Positions 12,401 through 24,400 of a stretch of 64,000 bases of DNA are shown in pieces. How positions within the stretch are numbered: the first letter of the stretch is position 1; every line of letters begins with the position of its first letter. A program made the position numbers and the translations under genes. The notes below the pieces were generated by a model that was not told the origin of the DNA, did not search any database, and saw nothing but the letters and a program-made list of their open reading frames with translations. This DNA is from Gari tellinella (Eukaryota; Mollusca; Bivalvia; Cardiida; Psammobiidae), in NCBI GenBank assembly GCA_922989275.2, contig OV277861.1, forward strand, positions 48,151,623 to 48,215,622, in the 5' to 3' direction.

Positions 12401-15400
12401 TTAAGTAGTCAATTTTCTTTAAAACTAAAATCAGGCTATGGGGTAAAGGGTTAAAAGACGAAACATGCCAATCCCCTATCTGCCTCCTACCTGATCTTTT
12501 CCTTTCTGTAAGTTCTGTATCTTTTCCTGCAGTTCTTTGTTGCCTTTCTTCATGTTGTCTGTTACCCACTCCAGGATACCCTACAGAAACAACAACAACA
12601 GTAATCAACCTTATTCACATTTTGAATAATTCCAATGACTTTAAAGAGGTGTGATGACAACACTTTTCAAAACTGTTCTTCATACAGTAGAACCTGTCTA
12701 TAACGGCCACTAAATTATGTTAATTATTTTTTGTTTATGACAGGTGACTGCTTAAAGCAAGGTGACAGTTAAACAGAAAGCTCCTTTAGGAGCTTTCTGT
12801 TTCACTGTCACCTTGCTTTAAGCTGTCACCTGTCTTTTATACATCTAATTAGCTTTTATTTTAGTGGTCGTTATAGAGAGGTTTTACTGTACATATATTT
12901 GGTAATTTCTTTTGCAGATTTAACACTTTACTCAATTTTACGGATTTAATTAATTCTCTTTTTATGCATATAAATCATTCTTCCACTGTAGAATGAATTA
13001 TATGGCCCATTTACACAGATGGTCATTTAGAGCCGATCCACTTAAGTAAATAGTTCTACTTTATACAGTCATGGATATGAAACAATAAGAACTATTTCAG
13101 TCGGCAATACTTAGCCGGTCGGTTCATTGCTGATTGATGGGGGTAATGTGATCGCCGTTTTGGGGGACTGTCTTTTATATGTTTATTCATGTTTTATTTC
13201 AGATCTAATTGTAGTTATTTTGTCTTTTCACGATTTATAGGTACATATGTGTTATTTCATGTAAAGCGCTTTTGAACGCACAATCCCTGTGTGAAAAGAG
13301 CGCTATATAAATCTGGTATAATAATAATAATAATAATAATTTCCTATACCATATCGGATAGCAGCTTAAAGCAGACTGAAGTGAAGCAGAATACGCCTAA
13401 GAGCGCATTCTGTTTTACTTTCAATAAGCTTTAAGTTTTTCAAAATGCATAAACAGGCTATGGAGCAATTGGTTAAGTAAACTATAAAAGTCAAATATCT
13501 AACAAGAGTGGCTCAAGCACATGATATGCCTGGCTGCAAAGGTTATAAAACTGCTTGAGAACGATCTCAGAATCAACTCCAACGCTTTATTACCTCGTGC
13601 CCTGTGTGTCAAACAGAATTCCCGTTGTATTAGACAGTGGTATACTGACCTTGTTGGCGAGGTTGATCTTTCTGTCCTCCTCATACTTTGCCGATGCTCT
13701 CTGTTTCTCCTCCCAGGTCTGCTTCTTGGCAATCTGCAGGTCTTTAACAAGGTCCTGTGGTGATAACAATACTCTAATAGTTATGCAAGAACATAAATAC
13801 AACCAGTTTACACAAATTACAAATAGCTTTATGCATTTGACATTAACCAAATTCAAAAACTCTTTGGTTGTTTTATGCGTTAAAAGGAATACAGTAAATT
13901 CTGACCAAGGCAGTCAGTGATGGGTAACTGCCATACTGGCTGCATACAACAGGTGAACACTCAATCAAGACCTTGACAATTAACTATGTTGAAAACCAGA
14001 TACAATCCATACATATGCCATGAAAATCATCAACTACAGTGAATCTGGACATTGTTTAATTAGCATGTATGATCATAAGTGTGTACTATTTTTTTGTTTT
14101 TTTGTTTTATAAAAAATGATTATCATCTGCTTTTATTAACTTTGCCAAGTTTCATCAAACACTAAATTGGCATTAGAGACTTATTTTTTTAAATACAAAC
14201 CTCTCTATTACGACCACTCAAATGTGTAATCTTTTTAAGTGTGTTAGACAGGTGACTGCTTAAAGGAAGGTGACAGTAAAACAGAAAGCTCCTAAAGGAG
14301 CTTTCTGTTTTACTGTCACCTTCCTTTAAGCTGTCACCTGTCTTTCTTACAATCAATTAGCCTTATTCTTAGCGGTCGTAATACAGGGTTTTTACTGTAT
14401 AGTGTTCGAGCACTTTAAGTAATGTCAGCTAACTAACCTCCATAGTTAAGATGTCATCTCTAGTTGGTTCAGAGGCTGAAGATATCTTGTCCCTCAGTTT
14501 ACTGATCTCCTCTCGTAACTCTGCAATCACATCATTGGTATCATCCTGAAATGTAAGATCAGAAAATAACATGACTGGAGTGGTTAATCATTTAATTCTT
14601 TCCTCCACAGCCCTAAGTGCAAATCAACTATATCCAGTGGTATCTAACCCATTACCCCATAGCCTATTTCTAGTTTTGAAATAAGGTGACCACTTAAAGC
14701 AGGTTGAAAGAAAAGCAGAACGCGCCTTAAGGCGCATTCTGCTTTACTTTCAGCCTGTTTTAAGCTACCATCTGCTAGAATATTGAAAATATTTCTTATG
14801 GTGCATATTCAAAATTTCCTTCAGTGGAGGAATAAATCAAAGGCTTTGAAAGGAGTATGCAAGGGGTAATGGGTTAAACAATTTTAACAGCTAGCTTGAT
14901 TAATCTAAGTATTGGTCACTTGACTGTGGCAGATTAGTCCTATTGTTTTTGCCTATCAAATTCATGATAAAAACTGTTATTCTTTGAGAAACCATAGTCA
15001 TGCTTACAAAAAGATACTGCTTAATGCAGAAAAAAGCTCTTACAGAAGCTTTATGATTTGCATAAAATAACCATCTGTTTTAAGACTAATTTGAGCTATT
15101 TTTCTAAGTTTAACCCTTTGAACCCTAGTCCCGCATATAGGCGTCATTTCAAACAGTGTACATGTGAATAATACACTTGTCCTGTGCAAACAGTGAAGGC
15201 CCAGATCAGAGGGCTCCGAAGGGAGCCCTCTGATCAGGGTCTTCACTGTTTGTCAGTAATGCCAAAATTGACAAAACAACTTCTAAAAGCCAGAAATGGA
15301 CTAGACAAAAATCGAAACTGGAATTGTCCATTTAAAGTTTCAGGGAGGAAAGAATTAAGTGTATTGTCACTTTTTCTTAAACCATTTAAGTCTAGTGCCA

Positions 15401-18400
15401 AAGAGGATATTGGCAAACAGTGTAGACACTGATGAGACATTGCATTACACAATATTCCATCAGGGTCTGCTCTATTTGCTATTTCATGTATAATGTTTTG
15501 TTGTATGGGCAAACACTGCAGTGTATTTAGATCACCCTTGTATATCCTTCATGAAATCCTGTAGCAAGCACACAGGCAGAGTTCACTTTATACATTTGTC
15601 CTTACATACAATGTATCAGTCATTGTTGCGCTTTACATAGTGATACCAAAATACAGTAAAACCTCTCTAATATGACTCTTGATAACAATAATTATTTGGT
15701 GTTTAAAGCAGGTGACTGCTTAAAGCAAGATGAAAGTAAAACAGAAAGTTCCTTTCGGAGCTTTCTGTTTTACTTTCATCTTGTTTCAAGCTGCCAACTG
15801 TCTTTTATACCATCAATTAGCCTTAATTTTAGTGGTCATAATAGAGGGGTTTTACAGTACTGCCCTTTATTGCTTACTTACCAGGTTGAGTTTGACTTTG
15901 TTCTTGATGTTTCTGGCAAATGTAGCAAACTGCAGGGTAACCATATTGACCTGTTGAGCCTTCTCTATGGGAGACAGTGCCGCAATAATCATTGTAATGG
16001 CATTTCCACCAAGAGATTCCTGAAATACAAATTAATCTCCTAAAACAAGGGAGCACTTTTAAACATTTTAACAAGAATTCAAACGAGTTAAAGATTTATC
16101 AAGCAAGAGAACCATGGACAATCTGAAAGACAGGTGGCTACTTAAATCAGGACAAAAGCAAATGCAGAATGCTCCCAAAACATTCTGCATTACCTTTGTC
16201 CTGCATGAAGTAGCCACTTGTCAATAAATGTTGTAATGGTAAAACCGGTGACAGAGGGGGAGTTACACCAATCTTGGTGATATGTCAATTTAATTACTTA
16301 CACTACTTGACAACCTATTATCACATTAAAATGCCTTTTTACGCCTTTAATTTAATTCTCCACTGAAGAAATGGTTCCACTTTATGAATATACATGTACA
16401 CCATAAGTCAAAGTTTCTATATCCTATCAGATGGTAGCTTGAAGCAGGCTGAAAGTGAAGCAGAATGTGCCGTAAGGCACATTCTGTTTTACTTTCAACT
16501 TGCTTTAAGTGGTAACCTTCTTTCAAAACTAGAAACAAGCTACGGGGTAATGGGTCAAAAGTAAATAATATATACTGACCAACAGTCTACACAAAGACAT
16601 TTTGCAAGTACCTGTAAATAACGGGTGAGTTTGGAGTCCCTGTATGGTATACTGCTCCCTTTTCTGGGGCCACCAAGAGCTGCTATCACATTCTGTAGTC
16701 CCCTCAGACTGTAAATATACAAATTCTTTGATATAAATTCCGTTTTTATAAAAAGTTTCTTCACAGATTTCAGCTTGACGTTCATCTTGCTTTTAGCAGT
16801 CATTTGTCTTTAACAAAGGAGTACTTAACATGCTAACATATAATTGATTTACCGGATTTGCATGGCTATGGAGAAAAAGCTTAAACCATTACCCCATAGC
16901 CTGTTTCTAGTTTTGAAGACAGCTGACCATTTACAGCAGGTTGAAAGTAAAGCAGAATGTGCCTTTAGACACATTCTGCTTTACTTTCAGCCTGCTTTAA
17001 GCAATCATCTGCTAGAATACAGTAATATTTCTCTTGATACATATTCTTGACCAGGAATTATTTTCATCAGTGAGGAATATAAATAAATAAAAGGTGTTAA
17101 ACTGCATATCTATGGAGTAAAGGGGTAAGAAAGTTCAAATGAGAGAGACTCAGTTGTATTACTTCTTCATATCTTACGTTGACTCTCTACATTACTGTTT
17201 CGGTTCTATATAATCTATAGAGTTGTCTCCCTTGTCATTCATTCATTAATCTAGGGATTAACCCTTGTGATACTTCAATAGCGATCACATGACTTTCCGC
17301 CACCTACAATGAGACTTGTGTGTATTAATAGATATCCAATTTAATTAAGTTAAAGAGTCTGATGAATGCTTAATTAGATGATTTGGCGCTAAATGCCTCA
17401 GTCCGAGTTTAGCCGTCGTACACGAAACATGGTGTCTAGAAGTTTGTCGAAGTCGCGCTCATAATAACGAAGATTCAAGATGGCATTTTGTCTCAATCCT
17501 CCAGAAAACTTTAACTTCAGTAATCCTGCAGAATGGCCTGATTGGAAGGAGAGATTCTCACGGTTCAGGAAGGCTACGAAGCTTGATAAAGATGATGCTG
17601 AAGTGCAGATCAGTGTTCTCATTTACTCGATGGGGAAGGAAGCAGAGCACGTGACCAAAACCTTCGTGTACGCAGATGGAGAAAACGAGAATAATTTCAA
17701 CACGGTGCTGACAAAATTCAAGGAATATTTTGTGCCGAAAAGGAATATAATTCATGAACGTGCAAGATTCCATTTACGGACTCAACATGAAGGGGAATCT
17801 GTTGAAATTGTACGAAATCGCCGAGCATTGTGAATTTTCCAAGAAAAATGAAGAAATCAGAGACAGGTTAGTAATTGGCATATTAGATAAAGAACTATCT
17901 GAAGGAATGCAATTAAAATCGGATCTGGATCTAAACAAAGCAGTGGAAATGGCGAGACAAAATGAGTTGGTAAAGGCACAATTAAAAGACCAGGCGTCCT
18001 CAAGACAACTCGAGGCCGTTCATAAATCGCCACAGCATGCAAATAAGCATCGCTATCAGCATAGCTACACAAAGAAACCACAAGGACACAAATCTCAGTC
18101 AAGCTCTTATGCTGCAAAAAGTCGCCAAACAACAGACAATAGGTGTAGCAAGTGTAATCTTCACCACGCACAGGGAAAATGTTTTGCATACAACAAGAAA
18201 TGCAGAAACTGTCAGGGATTTAATCATTTCACAGTGTGTTGCAAGAAAAAGAAGAACCTGCATGAGGTTAAACACAGTGAAGAACCAGCGGAAGATCCAG
18301 TGTTCTTAGGCTCAGTAAGAAATTGCAATGACAATTCTCCACCATGGACTGTTGACTTGAAAATTCATGGGAAAGTGGTGAAATTCAAAATAGACTCAGG

Positions 18401-21400
18401 AGCTGACACATCTGTTATGAGCTATGAAACTTTCAATAAGCTTAATTGTCAACCAGATCTCATGCCGTCACGATCATCTCTATTAGGACTCAGTGGTAAA
18501 CTGGATTGTGTTGGAATGTTCAGAGCTGAAACAAAGCACAAAGGACAGTGGTACGGTTTCCCAATATATGTTATTAAAGGAGCCACAGGTAACAATCTGT
18601 TAGGACGAGCTGTTGCAGAACAAATGGGGTTGATACAGAAAATTGACAGGATTGAAATTGATCAGGGTGTGTTTGGATCATTTGGACTAGTTAATTGTGA
18701 ACCAGTGAAAATTACATTAAAAGATGATGCACAGCCATACTGTCTTACTACAGCACGCAGAGTTCCATTTCCTTTGCTTGAAAAAGTAGAAACTGAACTA
18801 AAAAGACTCGAAAAGGAAGGGATTATTGAAAAAGTGACAGAACCAACTGATTGGTGTGCTCCTATGGTTCCGGTTCTCAAATCAAGTGGCAATATAAGAA
18901 TCTGTGTTGATCTGAAAAAACTGAATGATTCTGTGAAAAGAGAGCATTATATGCTACCAAATCTTGACGACATTGCACCAGAGTTGAAGGGATCTAAAGT
19001 GTTCTCGAAACTGGATGCTTCTAGTGGATTTTACCAGATTCCATTGGATCAAGATAGCTGTGTGCTTACCACATTCATAACGCCAATAGGACGGTATTGT
19101 TTCAAACGCGTCCCATTCGGAATTACCTCTGCGCCAGAAATTTTCCAAAGGAAAATGTCAGAACTATTGAGTGGGTTAAAAGGTGTTGAAGTGATTATAG
19201 ATGACATTCTAGTGCATGGGAAAAATGACAAAGACCATGATGAACACTTAAAAGCTGCACTAGAAAGAATCCATGACTCTGGATTAAAGTTGAACTCCAA
19301 CAAATGTGAATTCCGCAAAGACAAAATTGAATACTTTGGACACATAATTTCGGAAAAGGGAATTCAACCTAGCTTTGACAGAATTTCAGCAATTAGGGAC
19401 ATGGCTCCGCTTAAAAATGTTAAAGAGCTACGTAGAGTAGTGGGAATGATAAACTATCTAGGTCGCTTCATACCAAACTTGGCCAGTGTAATCAAACCAA
19501 TGACAGATCTCTTAAAAGAGTCAAACGTGTGGCAATGGGATATTGCACAAGAAATCGCGTTCAACGAAGTGAAACAACTGATTACAGACGCGCCAAGCTT
19601 GACATTCTATGACCTTAAGAAGCCTGTAGTTGTAAGTGCAGATGCCAGTAGCTATGGGCTGGGAGGAGCTTTATTTCAGGAAGTTAATGGAGTGCTTAAG
19701 CCAGTAGCATTCTGTTCGCGCAAACTGACTAGTGCGGAAGAGAAATACGCACAGATTGAAAAAGAGTGCTTAGCATCTTTGTGGGCTTGTGAAAAGTTTT
19801 CGCGTTATCTAGTTGGACTAGATTCATTCAGGTTGCTTACAGATCATAAACCATTAGTGCCTCTTCTGAACTCACAAGACTTGAACAATACTCCATTGAG
19901 ATGTCAAAGGATGTTAATGAGACTCAGGGGATTCAGCCTGAAAGCAGAACATGTTCCAGGGAAAAATTTAATAGTTCCAGATACATTGTCCAGAGCTCCA
20001 GTAAGCACAGAGACTTACAAATTTGTGGATGAAATAGAGTGTTTTTCAGTGTCAGTGGACGCTCTACGTCCAATTTCAGACTCAAGATTGGAGAAAATTT
20101 ATAAAGCTACAGAGAAAGATCAAATTCTTCAAGAAGCCATGAATTATATGCGCTTCGGATGGCCAAACTACATGACTGATGTTCCGCCAGAACTGAAAGA
20201 TATGTTTGCCTCTAGGAGTGAGCTGTCTGTCACTCAAGGACTATTGTTGTATAGAGACAGAATAGTGATTCCAGAATCTATTCATGGTGAAGTGCTAGAC
20301 AGTATTCATCAGGGACACTTGGGGCTAAACAAATGTCGTGCTAGAGCTCAAGCAACTGTGTGGTGGCCGGGGATAGCAAGAGACATTAAGCAGAAGGTGG
20401 AAAAGTGTGAGTTTTGCCAGAAACACAGACCATCACAACAGAGTGAACCGTTAAAAATCAGCAAACTACCAAGCAGACCTTGGCAGAAGATCGGGGCTGA
20501 TTTGTGTGAACTAGAGAAAAAAACACTATTTGGTTGTCACAGACTATTATTCACGTTTTATAGAAATAGCGTATCTTGAGAACTTGACCAGTAACCAAGT
20601 GATAGGAAAATTGAAAAACATATTTGCACGCTGGGGAATCCCAGAAGAGCTTGTGTCTGATAATGGCCTACAATTCAGTTCAGAACAATTCCATACATTT
20701 GCTGAAGAATACAATTTCAGACAAACTTTCTCGAGTCCATATTATCCACAGTCTAATGGAGAGGCTGAAAGTGCTGTGAAAATAGCAAAACGTATCTTAC
20801 AGCAAGAAGATGTGTTTGCAGCACTTATGGAATATAGAGCTACTCCAATTGAAGCTACAAGACTATCTCCTGCAGAAATGATGTTGGGCAGAAAAATTAA
20901 GTTAAGAGTTATGTCTTGGGACCAAATAGTCCATTCTTTACTATTGTTAGTTTTGATAAGTTTAGTTAGTTACTGGTTATGTCAAAGGTGGTGTAATGTT
21001 TTGTGTTTTCAAACATTGCTTTATTGCTAACTTGAAAGGGGAGGTGTTTCGGTTCTATATAATCTATAGAGTTGTCTCCCTTGTCATTCATTCATTAATC
21101 TAGGGATTAACCCTTGTGATACTTCAATAGCGATCACATGACTTTCCGCCACCTACAATGAGACTTGTGTGTATTAATAGATATCCAATTGAATTAAGTT
21201 AAAGAGTCTGATGAATGCTTAATTAGATGATTTGGCGCTAAATGCCTCAGTCCGAGTTTAGCCGTCGTACACGAAACAATTACCATTTGTTAACTTGTAA
21301 ATATTCTAACAATACAAAATGTATCACTCACCCAGCAATCACATCTGGATCAGAACTCTCTCCAGCATCAAACCCTGTGTAGAAATAAACAAAACCAGGG

Positions 21401-24400
21401 CTCCAGATAAGAGGGAGTAAACTGAACAAATCCAATATTTTCTCACTCATTTCAGCACCAAATCCTATGGTGTTACTACGCATAAGAATCGTCTCGAAGA
21501 GACGATTCTAATGAGTAGTGACACCATAGGGTTTAAGGCAAAAATAAAGATTTCAGTTTTTGAAATACTCCCCTATCTGGAGCTCTGAAAACATATCAAT
21601 AGAACTTTGGTTAAATATGACAACTAGAAGATGTGTTGGTGTTACATGAATGCCCCTGTTGGCACCAAACTATAATGTAGATATGAACCCATGGTGGCAT
21701 AACTCATGAATTATTAGAAATGGTCTAAGTGCAAGGGGTATAACTCTGCCAAGATTACTTAATTAAATTCAAACAAGACCTGTGTATTCTCATGATGTAC
21801 CTATATCTGCTTCATATATTGAGTGCTAATAGATTATAATTTAATCACATTGATTTTAGCCACTCGGCTACAGAGGCCCCTACAAGCTATAGGCGAGTGG
21901 ATTAATTACTGTATACAAATGATCGAAACTATTCATTTTTTACCTTAGTTTTTAAAAGCATAATGTTATGGATTACAGTGAAAGTCAATAAATTTCATCT
22001 CTAATCATTTATTCTGCAGGAGAGTTTTTGATGCAGCTGAATACAGGTAGCAGCCTAAAGCAGGATGAAAGTAAAGCAAAAAGCTTAATTATGAGTCTGT
22101 TGCTCAACATTCATCTTGCTTTAACCCATTACCCCATAAATATGAATTTTTTGCTTTTAATCTATTCCACCACTGCAGAAAATAGTTCCAGTTTATACAG
22201 TCATGAATGTGTACCATCAAAACTAATATCATTATCCTAGAAGATGGTAGCTTAAAGTCTGTTGAAAGTAAAGCAGAATGTTCCTTATGGCACATTCTGC
22301 TTTACTTTCAACATGCTTTAAGTAGTCACCTGTATTTAAAACTAGAAACAGGCTATGGGGTAATGGATTAAGCAATCATCTGCTATTCAGGAACAGTTGA
22401 TGTGTACTTTAGACTATAGAGACAAGGGTTACATTTATTGTTATTTACCCATTTTATGCGGGATACACTTTTAGGTGTACCTCTAGGCAAACAGTTTGAT
22501 CTGAGATCAAATCTGTTTGCAGCTAAGTCAACATTCTATCAGAAACTGCAAGAATCTTTTGCAAGTTTTTGAGTTATACCCGCTGCAGACGACATTTTAA
22601 AATGGCCGCCAAATATTACCCAGCATACTATCTATCTATCTCGATATTTCTGCTGCACACCCTCACGGGTAATTTCGAGCAGTTTGCGCGCCAAGTGCCT
22701 ATTAGTAGAATACAATGGGTTAATCTGCTGTGTGTTTACCTGCTGTGTCGACAAAGTGTATCACACTCCTGACTCCTACTTTACTCGACTGTTTCTCTCT
22801 CTGCTCAATGACTATAGAAAACACTGCATGTGCCCTGCAAATAAATCAGTTAACTCATTTTCTGTGTGTTAAATATAGGATCTTACATGAGTGTTGATAA
22901 TTTATTGGATTTATAAAACAAGTCTTTTAGAAAACGATATAAACAAGGCTTGCCGAGTGTTTATCATTTTCTAAAAGACGAGTTTTATAAATCCAAGTAA
23001 TTATGAAGACGAATATTAGATTCTACATGTATTTATAACATAACCTGACAATGATGTTTGTACCATCTCGACACTTATTTTTAGCTTGCTACCTTCTTTA
23101 TAAGTCAAATGAGTGACATGTGTATCGACCACCAAGCTAAGTAAACATGCAACAAGTAGTTCCAAGGCTAATTCCCATTTATTCATTAATAAATCTAGTT
23201 AGTTAACATCCCTGTCTCTTCCCGTCTATTGCTACTTGATCGCTGACAGAAATGTTGTTGTGACGCCATGCTTGTTTACAAATTTGTACAGCAAATAGGA
23301 ATTCACATTTAAGTACGACAACCTCATTTTCATAGTTATACCACTAGTTATATATAAGAAATAAACAACGAGTGATAGCCATCGCTCCCACTGTATGTAA
23401 TGTGATAAATCAGCTTTATTTTTCACCACTTCACTGGCTGAGCTTTTGCAAATAGTTTTGCTTCTGTTCAGATGTGTAGTAAATAGGGGTAGAAACAGGA
23501 GTCAAACTGTTTGGCCCTCATATTGCTTTTACTTCAGTCAAAATGCTGGAAATAAAAATTAGACAAACTGCAAGGTATCCTATGGCACTAATATGAAGGA
23601 AAGGGTTAGATATCAGCAGGGCTCCAGATAAGAGGGAGTAAACTGAACAAAACCAACATTTTCTCACTTATTCCAGCACCAAATCCTATAGTGTTACTAC
23701 TCATTAGAATTGTCTCCTTGATGCGATTCTAATGAGTAGTGACACCATAGGGTTTAAAGCAGAAATAAAGATTTTGATTTTTGAAAATCCTTATCTGGAG
23801 CCTTGCATCAGTAAATATAAAAATCTCAGTACTATAACTGGACAAATGTTTCTAGTACCTTAGTTTATGGGATCTCATGTCTGTTGCCCCTATTTTCCTG
23901 GCTCGTGTGCCCTGGTCATAAAACTGACTGACATCATCAGCGTTCTTCACCACCAGTTCTGACAAACCATCAACAAACCTGCAACAAAATAACAAATCAA
24001 CTTTGAGTTCCATTTTTATCATAACTCTATGGTGTAATCTCGTAAAACAAGCATACTTAAAACCTGAAGACTGAAAAACAGACAAAATTTCTCGGTCCCA
24101 AACATTTGTTGTATTTGTCCAACAAATATTTGAAGAAGAAACACACAGAGTTTGTTTATAAGACATATAGCTACTTAATACACTTATTAACTCATGGAGC
24201 CCTATTGATGAGTATACTTGTCATTTACAATCAGTATATGTGAGAAGAGTACACATAATCACATATCCTATGCACACAGTAAAGATCATGAAAAGAGGGT
24301 TCCTACCTGAGCCCTCTGATCAGGGTCTACACTGTTTGTAATTTTGCAATACTACGTATTAACCTTTTCACTCTGAATGACCCAAAAAAGCGAGTTTGCA

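Larger units (their letters stand above)
17196..21278 (+). mobile_element. Ty3/Gypsy-type LTR retrotransposon, recent but defective
   Basis: Two 234-bp LTRs (TGTTTCGG...CGAAACA) differ at one position and are flanked by ATTAC duplications (17191-17195, 21279-21283). Just inside the 5' LTR is TGGTGTCTAGAAG, a likely primer-binding site; AAAGGGGAGG (21035-21044) is the polypurine tract. The internal order gag, protease, RT, RNase H, integrase identifies a Ty3/Gypsy element. Frameshifts split gag (near 17815-17830) and integrase (near 20520), and the region after the integrase core is very short. It lies antisense in the kinesin intron between exons 9 and 10. Confidence 0.95.

Noticed and set aside
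14648..14873. CRISPR array (regularly recurring palindromes)
   Set aside because: The palindromes recur at irregular spacing, in both orientations, with transposon-type ends and TTAA duplications, in intron-bearing eukaryotic DNA.
15672..16043. 123-codon plus-strand frame
   Set aside because: Overlaps family B and, antisense, kinesin exon 11; no independent support.
21845..21900. tRNA-like minus-strand segment (GTAGCCGAGTGGCTAA)
   Set aside because: A good A box, but no B box at a usable distance; possibly a decayed SINE.
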